This document shows positions 42,704-52,027 of a DNA stretch of 64,000 nucleotides, piece after piece. The position numbers and the translations under genes are program-made. The stretch spans positions 186,001-250,000 of the forward strand of contig NZ_BAABJG010000015.1 in assembly GCF_039543185.1 (NCBI RefSeq), given 5' to 3'. The notes below the pieces were generated by a model. The model ran no database searches, was not told the DNA's origin, and was given only the letters and a program-made list of their open reading frames with translations. This DNA comes from Paenibacillus_S vulneris (GTDB lineage: Bacteria > Bacillota > Bacilli > Paenibacillales > NBRC-103111). The stretch's first letter is position 1. Every line of letters starts with the position of its first letter.

Positions 42704-42809
42704 TTACCGGGCTGGGTAAAAACGCGTACCAGCTATCAAGGGGAACGTATGTCCTTTTGATCGTACAGAAACTAGAGCTTTGAACGGTGTCGTGCATTCA
42801 TCTTATATG

Positions 42810-42892
42810 GCCAGGGCACTTATGTCATCTAACTACAGGGGACCGGTTATTACTGGTGCTTCGGTTAGAAATGCGATGTGCCCTGGCTTTTT
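42810..42892 (+). terminator. Leader terminator (candidate attenuator) upstream of the ABC exporter
   Basis: GCCAGGGCAC (42810-42819) and GTGCCCTGGC (42878-42887) are a perfect 10-bp stem followed by five T. The 58-nt loop contains a smaller ACCGGT/ACTGGT hairpin. Upstream hairpins are GCTGGGTA/TACCAGC (42711-42733) and ATCAAGGGG/CCTTTTGAT (42735-42761). The gene starts 36 nt after the T run. Confidence 0.75.
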
Positions 42893-42927
42893 GCACTCAT
42901 TTATAAAAGATAGGGGACGAAACAAGG

Positions 42928-44646
42928 ATGTTAAAGAAATGCCTTGTGCAATGCAAATGGTGGGTCCTAAGCTATATTCTGATGGGATTCATCATCCAAT
43001 TGCTAAACCAATTAGGGATCATTGTTTTCCAAAACATACTGGATGCAGCGGCTGCGGATAGGACAGAAGCAACCAAATTCATTATCATCTATGGAATTAT
43101 TCTAGGCGGGTCCGCCATTCTTAACTATCTTGATGAATATCCCGGCGTATATTTATCGAATAGCATCTCTGAAAACTTGAAAATTATGGCTTTAAAGAAA
43201 ATCGCCAAGATCGATTATCAAGCATACCAAGAGATAGGGACGGGGCAGATGATCAAGGTGATTGAGAACGGGGCGGCGGCCGGGAACGGGATCTTGTTTT
43301 CCTTTTTTCTTAGAACGCTGCATGAGCTATTGCCCACCTTGATTTTCAGTTTATTATTTATCAGCTTTTATAACAGCGGCCTTATGCTGCTGATCGCAGG
43401 CGGGTATGCCGTCATTTTTGTTATAACGAATCTGCTGTTGAGATATTTATATACAATCAAATCGACCATCCTGAAGGAACAAGAGAAAATGTCGAGATAC
43501 TCCATTCGGGGGTTTATGGAGCTGGTTGTTTTTAGAACCAATGGACGCTACGATAAAGAAATCGATAAATTAAGCCAGACGGCTCGGACTATCATTAATA
43601 AAAACGCCCAGCTTAAAATGATACATGAAGCTTTTTTCGCCATCTTCGAGCTGTTTATCACCATAATCAAGATCTTCGTCATCATTTTCGGTGTCCGAAG
43701 CATGATAAGAGGGGAGACAACGCTTGGAGTTGTAGTCGCATTATTTATGTTTATCGATAAGATTTATTCGCCTATTGCCATATTCAATATTTTATTTGTC
43801 GATTACAAGCTGAATCAAGTGACCTATAGGAGGCTGGAGGAATTCATTCATGCACCGGAGGATAAAAATTTGGATTCCGGAATAGAAGTAATGCAAGTTC
43901 AAGGTCATATTGAATTCAGAAATGTTTCTTTTCATTATGGCAGCGTTAGAATCTTACACAACCTGTCATTTTCCATTGAACCTGGAAAATCCGTCGCTTT
44001 AGTGGGGTTAAGCGGGAGCGGGAAATCGACGATTGTAAAATTGATAGCAGGCTTACTCAAAAAGAGCGGAGGCCATATTGAGTTGGACGGCACAGAGATC
44101 GATAAGCTTCAATTAAATCGGTATTATGAACATATTTCGTATCTGTCCCAAGACACTCCGATTTTTGATACAACCATAAGAGGGAATATTGCGTTTGATA
44201 ACGCTATGTCAGATGAAGAAATCTATCGTCTTTTGGAAAAAGTTCATCTAAAGGACAAAATAGCAAGTTTACAGGAGGGATTGGATGCTTTAGTCGGTGA
44301 AAAAGGGGTTAAATTATCCGGCGGGGAAAGACAACGGTTAGCGTTTGCCCGTATACTGGCGCAGAAAAGGAACCTCATAATTATAGATGAGGCTGTATCG
44401 GCCCTTGACCCAATTACCGAAAAGAGCATCATGGAAACCGTTTTCAAAGAATTTCGTGATAAAACCGTCATCATCATAGCACACAGGCTAGAATGTATTA
44501 AAAACGTTGATAAAATCATTGTCGTTAAACATGGCCGCGTAGTTGGCGAAGGTCAATTTGAAGACTTGATAAGGCATTGCGATTCATTTAAAGATTTATG
44601 GTTCAAAGATGGCTTAAGCCGGTTAAAAATAAATGAATATATATGA
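42928..44646 (+). CDS. ABC exporter, fused membrane and ATPase domains
   Basis: A 572-residue half-exporter: six membrane helices in residues 1-310, then a nucleotide-binding domain with Walker A GLSGSGKST, Q-loop YLSQDTPIF, signature LSGGERQR, Walker B LIIIDEA and H-loop AHR. It would work as a homodimer, exporting a peptide, lipid or drug (MsbA/McjD type). AGGGG lies 11 nt before the ATG. Composition is more AT-rich than the neighbours to the left. The structured leader suggests induction by an antibiotic. Confidence 0.92.
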   Translation: MLKKCLVQCKWWVLSYILMGFIIQLLNQLGIIVFQNILDAAAADRTEATKFIIIYGIILGGSAILNYLDEYPGVYLSNSISENLKIMALKKIAKIDYQAYQEIGTGQMIKVIENGAAAGNGILFSFFLRTLHELLPTLIFSLLFISFYNSGLMLLIAGGYAVIFVITNLLLRYLYTIKSTILKEQEKMSRYSIRGFMELVVFRTNGRYDKEIDKLSQTARTIINKNAQLKMIHEAFFAIFELFITIIKIFVIIFGVRSMIRGETTLGVVVALFMFIDKIYSPIAIFNILFVDYKLNQVTYRRLEEFIHAPEDKNLDSGIEVMQVQGHIEFRNVSFHYGSVRILHNLSFSIEPGKSVALVGLSGSGKSTIVKLIAGLLKKSGGHIELDGTEIDKLQLNRYYEHISYLSQDTPIFDTTIRGNIAFDNAMSDEEIYRLLEKVHLKDKIASLQEGLDALVGEKGVKLSGGERQRLAFARILAQKRNLIIIDEAVSALDPITEKSIMETVFKEFRDKTVIIIAHRLECIKNVDKIIVVKHGRVVGEGQFEDLIRHCDSFKDLWFKDGLSRLKINEYI

Positions 44647-44653
44647 TTAGATC

Positions 44654-44688
44654 AAAAATAAACTGTTCGCAATGAACAGTTTATTTTT
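44654..44688 (+). terminator. Terminator of the ABC exporter
   Basis: AAAAATAAACTGTTC and GAACAGTTTATTTTT form a perfect 15-bp inverted repeat with a 5-nt loop. Confidence 0.95.
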
Positions 44689-44942
44689 GGGTTAAAAAGA
44701 AAATCGCAATTCGCATTCGCAAAATTGAAAAATTATTGATAAACAATAAAAAAGCGTGAATAAGGAAATGAAATTGAAAAAGTAAAAAAGTAAATGATTT
44801 TTTAAAAGTTTTGACCGAAAACCATCTGTATCAAAAAGTTACTTAATTACTTTTACACAAAACCCGTATTTTGTACATATGTATAACTATCATCCAAAAC
44901 CCCTGATTTTTGTTTTTGACCCTCAATAGCAGCCATCTAATA
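44689..44942 (+). other. AT-rich non-coding region
   Basis: Very A-rich, no gene or promoter recognised. It ends where transposase homology begins. Confidence 0.4.
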
Positions 44943-45377
44943 AGCCTCATGATGTTCATCGATTTACTCCTTCAGTACCAAGAGCATCTTTCTCACCTGC
45001 GAAGTCAGATCGATGCCCTTGCTGAAGAAGTTGAAGCTTATCAGATTATCCTATCGATTCCCGGCATTGGTAGCAAAATCGCTGCAACGATTCTGTCCGA
45101 GATCGGGGAAATCCATCGGTTTAATCATGCCAAAAAGCTGGTTGCTTTCGCAGGAATTGACCCTAGTGTCTACTCTTCTGGTAAGTTCATGCCTTATATC
45201 TCGCCGTACTATGCGGTCTAAAAAAGACCGGGAGCAAGAAATTACGTGAGTTTTATGACAAGAAGCGTGCAGCTGGTAAGCCTTATCGCGTTGCCCCTCA
45301 TAGCCTGTGTTAACAAACTCCTTCACTGGATTTATGCCCTGCTAGTGAAGCAAGAAAGGTTTGTCGACTTAGCTTAG
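44943..45377 (+). mobile_element. IS110-family transposase remnant (C-terminal part, frameshifted)
   Basis: The Transposase_20 region is readable: SIPGIGSKIAATILSEIG, FNHAKKLVAFAGIDPSVY, SSGKF. The frame then shifts; KLREFYDKKRAAGKPYRVA and VNKLLHWIYALLVKQERF follow in other frames up to the stop at 45377. The N-terminal RuvC-like half is absent. Inactive. Confidence 0.85.
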
Positions 45378-45618
45378 TTACCACATTTATGATTGAAATG
45401 AAAAACCTTCCAGCATGTGCAGTGAAGGCTCTTTAGTGCACCTATTTTTCAGTATACCGTCATCCCATTCTTATTTTAAGAGAAAAATGTTGACAAGATA
45501 TTAGCTGGTTTTAGCGGAACAATTCGAAGTTCCTTGCGCGGACGAACCCCTGACCTCACCGCTGCCAGCGATGCATTCGGACACGTTTGTCTATTTCATT
45601 CCCTCAAAGATAATAGAT
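45378..45618. other. Non-coding region after the IS110 remnant
   Basis: No gene, terminator or promoter recognised. Confidence 0.3.
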
Positions 45619-45860
45619 TTAAGAGATACCCAAATTTATAAAAAGTCCTGCATTCTGCTTAACCCACTCTGCGAAAGTATACGGCTTGTGTCCTGTTACT
45701 TCCTCAACTGTCGGCAAAACCGTATAAGCAGATTTAGGCGGATTAAGGTGCCAACTAATCACGTAATCAATTGCATCCTCCTGAACACCCATTCTTCTCA
45801 TCTGTTCACGTTCTTCTTCTTCAGAGCTCTCAATAAATTGAATTTCACGTCCCTAAGGAT
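45619..45860 (-). pseudogene. C-terminal fragment of an NmrA-like/atypical SDR NAD(P)-binding protein
   Basis: About 80 residues in frame, from GREIQFIESSEEEEREQM through GVQEDAIDYVISWHLN to LPTVEEVTGHKPYTFAEWV. This matches the end of NmrA/QOR2-type SDR proteins (the TVEEVTGRPPRTF-like motif). No N-terminal Rossmann part exists; the frame runs into the helicase gene, which it overlaps in another frame at 45798-45860. Confidence 0.75.
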
Positions 45861-47891
45861 GCTAGTAAGTTCTCCGTGATAGGTCAGTGTAAGCCTATGC
45901 ATAGCTCTTGTGCATGCAATGTACAGTAAGCTCCGGTCATAATCCGATTGATAAACATCAGAGTTTACGGAAGGAACAATGACTTCATCAAACTCAAGAC
46001 CTTTGGCCATATATATAGTGGTGATGATAATCCCGTTTTCAAATTTTGAGCTGTCGGAATTCAGGAGGATAACTTCATGTTTCTTTTTCAATTCTCGGTA
46101 GAGTTCTTCTGCTTGACCGATTGATCTGCAGACAATACCAACTGTTGCTAAACCACTGTTTTTAAATTCCTCAAGCCTATCGTCTATCACAGACAGTTCA
46201 GAAATCCAATCATCACATTGGAGAATCTCCGGTTCCTTTCCATGTCGTTCTATAGGCTCGATGCTGTTGTTTTGTATATTTTGAGCAAATTTGATGATTT
46301 CATAGGTGGATCTGTAGCTTCTAGTGAGCGTTACGTACTCTGTATTTTCGTAGAGCTTAACAAAATCCTCTCGTGAAATGGAGTTATAAGGGTTAACGGA
46401 TTGACCGAAATCACCCAAAATTGTTTTCCTGCAACGAAACAGCTTGTTGATGACCGCATACTGCACCGGCGTGTAGTCCTGCATCTCATCAATCACGGCA
46501 TGTTTAATGTCATCATATCCCTGTATTCCTTCAAAACATATTTTTAAATAGAGATAAGGGTATACATCCGATGCTTCTAATTTATTTTTGCTTTTAAGCG
46601 AGAATAAATCCGGTCTTTTGATATATTCAAAAAAGCCATTATAGAATGATAACGTACTATCATAATGCAACATTGAAACCAGCTTTTTTATGACCTCCTT
46701 TTTTCCAGGGATGTTTCGCTTCGTTCTAGTTTCCGATTTTATTTTCTCAAGAATGCTTCCAGCGATTTCTTCCATCCTTTGGAGAATTGGTTTTGCTTTC
46801 AGAGTATGATATCTCGTTTGGATAAAATCTTTTGAAATGGTGATTTTTCCAAAAGAACAATCACAGGGGAAGAAAAAGTTATCATCCGCATACTCAAGGT
46901 ACTTATCCAAAAGAGATAGGAACTCCATTGAGGACTTGAATTGAATTCGTTCCGACAGCTTTTTGTCATTCCCTTCAAGGGTCAGTTCAATCTGCTCGGT
47001 AAATCTCTCGAAATCGATAGAATTATTCAGCATCTCCGCCGCAATATTCTCAAATCCCGTTTCTGTCACAGGCTCTTCGCCCAACTCCGGCAATACGTTG
47101 GAGATATAGTCGGCAAATACCCTGTTAGGGGAAATGATCATAATATTCTGAGCGGCTAATCGGTCTTTGTACTTGTATAAAAAGTAAGCTATCCGGTGCA
47201 GCGCAATGGATGTCTTCCCCGATCCGGCGGCGCCCTGAATGACCAAGACATTGGCCTTTTCATTTCTGATAATCTGATTTTGCTCTTTTTGGATTGTCGC
47301 GATGATATTTTTCATTTTTTGATCCGAGGTATGGCTCAATTCCTTTTGAAGCACCTCGTCACTAATACCGATTGAGCTCTCAAGAGCATATTCCATAATG
47401 CTGTTTTTAATCTTAAATTGCCTTTTCAGGGTCATTTCACCTTCGATCTTGCCCACAGGAGCATCATAAAAGGCAGGCCCAAGCTCAAAATCGTAATACA
47501 TCCCGGATATTGGGGCTCGCCAGTCGCATATCAGCATATTGCCTTTTTGATCAACATAAGAAAACCGCCCAATATAAAACGGCTCCGCTCCGTCCTCATC
47601 GTTAGGCCTAAAATCAATTCTGGCGAAATAAGGCGAATCCATTAACTTTTCGATCATTTCTCGCCTTTTTACGGTGAATTCACCCAAGTTTACGTTTCGG
47701 CCAATCGACTGTTTGTTTGAAAAAATCTCCATGGAATCCATATCACTTCTATTTTCCCAAAGATATTTCATGGATTCTTTAAATTCATCTTCATATCTTG
47801 AGACCGTTTGATTCAATTCCTCTAAAGAATCCTCCAATTTTCCTATGATCATTTTCAGATGCTTTATTTCATCAGATAATATAACTGTCAT
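45798..47891 (-). CDS. helD: HelD-like UvrD/Rep-type helicase (RNA polymerase recycling factor)
   Basis: 697 residues. A coiled-coil N-terminus (KHLKMIIGKLEDSLEELN) as in HelD, Walker A GAAGSGKTS at 220-228, later SF1 motifs (DEMQDYTPVQYAVINKLF, TLTRSYRSTYEI, TIYMAKGLEFDEVIVP, YIACTRAMHRLTL). HelD proteins strip stalled RNA polymerase and some give rifampicin tolerance. The last about 18 residues (after LTSILR) come from out-of-frame SDR sequence, so the natural C-terminus is replaced. AGGAG is 7 nt before ATG. Follows the MerR gene by 69 bp on the same strand. Confidence 0.87.
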   Translation of the reverse strand: MTVILSDEIKHLKMIIGKLEDSLEELNQTVSRYEDEFKESMKYLWENRSDMDSMEIFSNKQSIGRNVNLGEFTVKRREMIEKLMDSPYFARIDFRPNDEDGAEPFYIGRFSYVDQKGNMLICDWRAPISGMYYDFELGPAFYDAPVGKIEGEMTLKRQFKIKNSIMEYALESSIGISDEVLQKELSHTSDQKMKNIIATIQKEQNQIIRNEKANVLVIQGAAGSGKTSIALHRIAYFLYKYKDRLAAQNIMIISPNRVFADYISNVLPELGEEPVTETGFENIAAEMLNNSIDFERFTEQIELTLEGNDKKLSERIQFKSSMEFLSLLDKYLEYADDNFFFPCDCSFGKITISKDFIQTRYHTLKAKPILQRMEEIAGSILEKIKSETRTKRNIPGKKEVIKKLVSMLHYDSTLSFYNGFFEYIKRPDLFSLKSKNKLEASDVYPYLYLKICFEGIQGYDDIKHAVIDEMQDYTPVQYAVINKLFRCRKTILGDFGQSVNPYNSISREDFVKLYENTEYVTLTRSYRSTYEIIKFAQNIQNNSIEPIERHGKEPEILQCDDWISELSVIDDRLEEFKNSGLATVGIVCRSIGQAEELYRELKKKHEVILLNSDSSKFENGIIITTIYMAKGLEFDEVIVPSVNSDVYQSDYDRSLLYIACTRAMHRLTLTYHGELTSILRDVKFNLLRALKKKNVNR

Positions 47892-47960
47892 TGTTTTACT
47901 CCTAATTTTGATAATTAATGCGCATTGCGATTTACCCGACTTATATAGATGGTTTTTTAT

Positions 47961-48704
47961 TCAAGCATTGCCTTTCCTCATGGCATCAAGCATTTTCAGC
48001 ATTTCCAGTGCATCCGCTTCTGCCATGTCGAGTGCCGTAATATACCGATCAGTAGCATAAACAATGTCTTCCTCTTCACCTGGCGTATTAATAACTTCCC
48101 GTATATTCCCTTCTCCACGATCCAGACGATTCAGTATGCGCAGAATGGACATCATAGAATAATGGGCACTCCGAAGGATGCAGATGATTTTCAGTCGACT
48201 CATTTCCTTTGAGCCGTATCTTCTGTATCCGTTGGCATTCCGCGGCACCTCTATCAAGCCGTTTCTCTCCCAATCACGCAGCACGTCTTTTGTGATGCCG
48301 AGAGCGTTTGCAGCTTCAACTCTGCCATTGAACACAATCGTTTCTACTGATTTTTTGCTGTTCTCAATGATATTAAGCGTGATGCTGATTGCTTCCTCAG
48401 CTCTGGCTTTTTCTATCCGCAAATGCTCTAAATAGTTCAATGTGCTTTGATACGCCCCCTCAATATCATCCGTTGCCGCAATCTTCACAATTTCATAGAC
48501 TTCCTGCCTGAGCCTGTCACTGATAATCTCCGCGCGGAATGCAGTACGCAACAGCCGAAGCTGTTCAAGATGTCTGTCATTAAAGATTCGGTAGTTGCCT
48601 TCAGTCCTTGGTATCGGAGGTAGCAGTTTCAGCTTTTCATAAAGCCGTATGGTATTGGGATGGACTCCTACTAATTTTGCTATTTGGGCGGTTTTATATG
48701 TCAT
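47961..48704 (-). CDS. MerR-family regulator with two HTH domains
   Basis: N-terminal MerR HTH (AKLVGVHPNTIRLYEKLKLLP, RIFNDRHLEQLRLL), a helical middle (EEAISITLNIIENSKKSVE), then a second MerR-like HTH (ANALGITKDVLRDWERNGLI, GYRRYGSKEMSRLKII). Tandem HTH proteins of this kind are uncommon. GGGGGTGGA lies 6 nt before ATG. Its promoter has the inverted repeat in the spacer expected for autoregulation, and the helicase gene is likely in the same transcript. Confidence 0.87.
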   Translation of the reverse strand: MTYKTAQIAKLVGVHPNTIRLYEKLKLLPPIPRTEGNYRIFNDRHLEQLRLLRTAFRAEIISDRLRQEVYEIVKIAATDDIEGAYQSTLNYLEHLRIEKARAEEAISITLNIIENSKKSVETIVFNGRVEAANALGITKDVLRDWERNGLIEVPRNANGYRRYGSKEMSRLKIICILRSAHYSMMSILRILNRLDRGEGNIREVINTPGEEEDIVYATDRYITALDMAEADALEMLKMLDAMRKGNA

Positions 48705-48742
48705 AATGAATCCACCCCCTTTTCTTTGGATATGGCGCTAAA

Positions 48743-48772
48743 ACTATAACCGCTGCTAGGTTTCAAGCGCAA
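48743..48772 (-). promoter_or_regulatory. MerR-type promoter
   Basis: On the minus strand TTGCGC (48772-48767), an 18-bp spacer and TATAGT (48748-48743). AACC-N7-GGTT lies across the spacer (48748-48762), the usual position for a MerR operator. Confidence 0.6.
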
Positions 48773-49069
48773 GCATTGATTTCCCGCTGACGGACTGTCC
48801 CGTGAATGCAATTAGCTTTTATTTAGGAATCTGTAGTTTTATATTTTCAGATTATTTTCTTTTGCTCCTTTGATCGTGACGAACATTTATTTTTCTCCTC
48901 CTTACAGGGTTCGTTTTTATGCTACAGAGTCAGCATAAAAAACATACCACCAAATTATACAGTGGTGGTTAAGTGGAGAGTTTGAAATTGTTTTGCCCAT
49001 ACAGTTGTCAAACTATACTGCCCGTTAGCTTCATGAATTTGAAACCCAGTTAGATACTTATCTAATCGA
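48773..49069. other. Non-coding region between the MerR gene and the repeat
   Basis: AT-rich. ACCACC and GGTGGT form a hairpin at about 48944-48970. No gene recognised. Confidence 0.3.
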
Positions 49070-49183
49070 TAATCGGACTATGTTCTTGTCCATTACGGCA
49101 ATCGGGACAAGAACTTGTACCGATAAAACAAAAAAGCCGCTAAATTAGCGACTTTCTAAGGGACCATGTTATTGTCCCTCGAC
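49070..49183. repeat. Palindromic repeat element, copy 1
   Basis: GTTCTTGTCC (49082-49091) and GGACAAGAAC (49105-49114) form an inverted repeat. They are followed by GATAAAACAAAAAAGCCGC, a CGCTAA/TTAGCG hairpin, and GGGAC...GTCCCTCGAC ending at 49183. The same order of parts occurs at 56833-56946. It may be a small non-autonomous transposon or the end of an insertion sequence. Confidence 0.6.
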
Positions 49184-49214
49184 AATAAGATTAACAGCCC
49201 GCCCATAAATTCAA

Positions 49215-49709
49215 TTATTTTTCTATCTCATCGAAAACAACATGCTGATCATAATAATCTTTTAGTTCAGAGTAGTCATCGGACAAATTATCAGCCCAAG
49301 ATACCAAAAACAACTTATTGATAGTTCTTGTTTCAAATAAGTCATCAAGTATCTCGATCTGCTGCTTACTTTTAAGTACATTGTCAAGAGGATATAAAAT
49401 AGCAAAATCATATTCCATCCCAGTGTTATTCCAATTCGTCTTTTTGATACTATCGAAATATAAAGTATGTATTCCAAGTTTATAGCCTATTCCTGTTTTA
49501 AAATCCTTAGATTCATTAAAAAACGAGCCTATGTTTTGCATATAATTTGCACGAAATAGAACTTTCGAGCTATCTGGTACATATTCTTTTAAAATGTGCA
49601 GAATCAACCTGTGTTTTTCATACTGATGAGTACCAGTAAGAAGCAGTGACTTTTTATCAGATTGCAAAAAGTCCAATATATCTTTAACTACATCGTCTCT
49701 TGTGTTCAA
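49215..49709 (-). CDS. Unknown protein, P-loop-like (164 aa)
   Basis: Not recognised. The N-terminus (SLLLTGTHQYEKHRLILHIL) has the shape of an NTPase strand-loop-helix but lacks the GKS/T of Walker A; a hydrophobic strand ending FAILYPLDN could be a Walker B-like region. Start TTG 49709, with GGAG 11 nt upstream. It lies 34 bp after aroM and so may be the last gene of the operon, but it is more AT-rich than the rest. Confidence 0.6.
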   Translation of the reverse strand: MNTRDDVVKDILDFLQSDKKSLLLTGTHQYEKHRLILHILKEYVPDSSKVLFRANYMQNIGSFFNESKDFKTGIGYKLGIHTLYFDSIKKTNWNNTGMEYDFAILYPLDNVLKSKQQIEILDDLFETRTINKLFLVSWADNLSDDYSELKDYYDQHVVFDEIEK

Positions 49710-49743
49710 CTATATTCATCTCCTCAGCAACCCGACAGATACG

Positions 49744-50403
49744 CTATACAACCAGCAGCTGCTCTTTAGCCTCTCTAGCAGCAAGCTCGGAGGGCAGCCA
49801 TACCGGTACGCCCAGCTCTTCATGCAGCTTCTGCTTCAATCCCCATGTGAAGCTTATGCAGTCAAGGACTACCTGCTCCACTTCGGCTGCTCTAAGGTTG
49901 TCGATCAGCTCCTCTACTGCCCCTGTTCCATCAGGAGGCAGCATGACTGCAGGCTCAAATCCCGCCTGTCGCCATCTGCGCCCAGCAGCCTGAACCTGAC
50001 TCTCGGCTGGAACGACTACACCCAGCCGAGAGCTGCCTGCTGTGGAACGAGCCTTGCTTTCCAACAGCTGTCCAGGCAGAATTACCACAGCTTGTGAATG
50101 GAATGGCGGGAAATCACCGGCACACAGCAGTACAACCAGCTTGGCTCCAGCATCTGCCAGCTCATTTGCCCTTTGCTCCAAAGGTCCTATCAATGCCTCC
50201 TGCTGAATGACGACCGGGCCGTCCTGAGTTATGACATGAAGGGGATGCTCTCCTGCCTGCTTGGCTAATAGGAGAATAGCGTCAGGCGTCAAACCGTCAA
50301 GTCCGCCTTTCATAGCAATAGGCACAGAAGACGGCAATATGCTGCGGAACGGCACTTCCAAATCTGCCCGGGGACTGTGCCCCAACGTTAATAGTCCCAG
50401 CAT
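49744..50403 (-). CDS. AroM-family protein
   Basis: 219 residues. The start LGLLTLGHSPRADLEVPF is the AroM-family signature; the two-domain Asp/Glu-racemase-like fold is suggested by Cys residues in VVLLCAGDFP and VVLDCISF. Function of AroM is unknown; related folds racemise or isomerise amino acids and hydantoins. It sits at the end of the importer/urocanase-like operon, 27 bp after the IclR gene. Confidence 0.82.
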   Translation of the reverse strand: MLGLLTLGHSPRADLEVPFRSILPSSVPIAMKGGLDGLTPDAILLLAKQAGEHPLHVITQDGPVVIQQEALIGPLEQRANELADAGAKLVVLLCAGDFPPFHSQAVVILPGQLLESKARSTAGSSRLGVVVPAESQVQAAGRRWRQAGFEPAVMLPPDGTGAVEELIDNLRAAEVEQVVLDCISFTWGLKQKLHEELGVPVWLPSELAAREAKEQLLVV

Positions 50404-50430
50404 TTCCTCGTTCCCTCCTCACTAGTGGAT

Positions 50431-51192
50431 TTACTCTCGTTCCAGCCTCAGTGAATACGCACCGTTCAGTTTTTCGGAAATATCGCCTGCTGTCTGAAGC
50501 GTCGCTTGGATAATAGCGGCCCGTTCCTGATCTCCGAATCTTTCTTTGGGGCCAGCCACCGTCAGACTTGCGACCACTTGGCCTTGATCGTCAAAAATTG
50601 GAGCTGCAACACCAAAAATATTCTGATCCACCTCTCCTAAAGTCACCGCATAGCCATGCTCTTTGATCGCTTCTATAGAAGCATTGACCTCTTTTCGGGT
50701 TTCTTTATCTACAATCGCATTCAGTATCTTCTCAACGACCTTTTTCTTCTCAAATGCCAAGATACTCTTACCTGTTGCTCCCAGCTCTATAGGAAATGTT
50801 CTCCCATTCTCCACTACAAACCGCAGAAATCTACGGCTCTCTATCGCCAAGATGACACAAGTGCTGCTCCCGACTCGAACTGCTAGTACAGTGGTTTCTT
50901 GTACCTGCTCCGTTAACCGCTCCATGAAAGGTCGTGCGATCATATATAATTCGCGGTCCATCTGGTAATGAAGGCTGCGGGCCAAATCCAGAATACGCAA
51001 GCCCAGACTGATTTGCCCTTTCTCTTTACGCTCCAGTATCCCGTTTTTCTCCAGGGTCTGTATCAAACGATACGCTGTACTTTCCGGAATTGAAACCTTC
51101 TCCGCAATTTGAGTGACCGTCAGCATCGACTCCGCATCTCCCAAAGCAAAGATGATATCCAGTGCACGAACCAGCGTTTGTGAACCATTCAT
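50431..51192 (-). CDS. IclR-family transcriptional regulator
   Basis: HTH at residues 10-65 (LTVTQIAEKVSIPESTAYRLIQTLEKNGIL, in parts) and a GAF-like effector domain (SLTVAGPKERFG near the end). 253 residues. Encoded inside the operon it presumably controls, 15 bp after the ATPase gene. Effector probably a metabolite of the pathway. Confidence 0.93.
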   Translation of the reverse strand: MNGSQTLVRALDIIFALGDAESMLTVTQIAEKVSIPESTAYRLIQTLEKNGILERKEKGQISLGLRILDLARSLHYQMDRELYMIARPFMERLTEQVQETTVLAVRVGSSTCVILAIESRRFLRFVVENGRTFPIELGATGKSILAFEKKKVVEKILNAIVDKETRKEVNASIEAIKEHGYAVTLGEVDQNIFGVAAPIFDDQGQVVASLTVAGPKERFGDQERAAIIQATLQTAGDISEKLNGAYSLRLERE

Positions 51193-51207
51193 AATGAAAA
51201 CTTCCTT

Positions 51208-51975
51208 TTACTCCGAATTTATAGTATTGAAAAAGCGGTTCAGTCTCGGGTTATCATTGGAACCAAAAATAAACTCCGGAGAGCCCTCAGCCATAATCCG
51301 GCCCTCTTCCATGTAAAGCACCCGATCCGATATGTTCCTGGCAAAGCGCATTTCATGGGTAACTACAATCATCGTCATCCCCTCCTGGGCCAGCTGAGTC
51401 ATCATCTGCAGAACCTCCCCAACCAGCTCCGGATCGAGAGATGAGGTAGGCTCATCAAACAGCAGAACACTCGGCTTCATCGCAACCGCACGAGTGATAG
51501 CGACCCGCTGCTGCTGCCCGCCTGACAGCATTCCGGGATAATCATTCTTTTTCTCCAGAAGCCCTACCCGGGACAACAGCTCTTCGGCATTTTGCACGGC
51601 TTCACGCTTTGAAGTTTTATTCACGGTCATAGGACCCTCAATAATGTTCTGAAGAACCGTCTTATGGTTCCACAGATTGAAATGCTGGAATACCATCCCT
51701 ACCCGGCTGCGCACCTTGCTCAATTTAAATTTTGACATAAAGGTCAAATTTCCTGCACGGTTGATTGAATAATGCACAGGCTCATTCTCTATCATGATAC
51801 CTCCGGACGTAGGTACCTCCAGCAAGTTGATCATGCGCAGCAAGGAGCTTTTGCCTGCACCGCTCGGGCCGATAATGGAAACGACCTCCCCTTTCTCAAT
51901 GGAAAAGTTAATGTCGTTAACAACCGCTTTTCCCCCATACTGCTTGGTAATGTGTTCTAGTTCTAGAATCGGCAT
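51208..51975 (-). CDS. Polar amino-acid-type ABC transporter ATPase
   Basis: 255 residues of the GlnQ/HisP class: Walker A GPSGAGKSS, signature LSGGQQQR, Walker B VLLFDEPTSSLDPE, H-loop VVTHEM. Pairs with the permease and binding protein upstream. GATAGGAGG-type ribosome site before the ATG. Confidence 0.95.
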   Translation of the reverse strand: MPILELEHITKQYGGKAVVNDINFSIEKGEVVSIIGPSGAGKSSLLRMINLLEVPTSGGIMIENEPVHYSINRAGNLTFMSKFKLSKVRSRVGMVFQHFNLWNHKTVLQNIIEGPMTVNKTSKREAVQNAEELLSRVGLLEKKNDYPGMLSGGQQQRVAITRAVAMKPSVLLFDEPTSSLDPELVGEVLQMMTQLAQEGMTMIVVTHEMRFARNISDRVLYMEEGRIMAEGSPEFIFGSNDNPRLNRFFNTINSE

Positions 51976-52027
51976 AACCTGATCCTCCTAATCCGCTTAC
52001 TTAATGAAATACGGCCTGCTCCATCTA

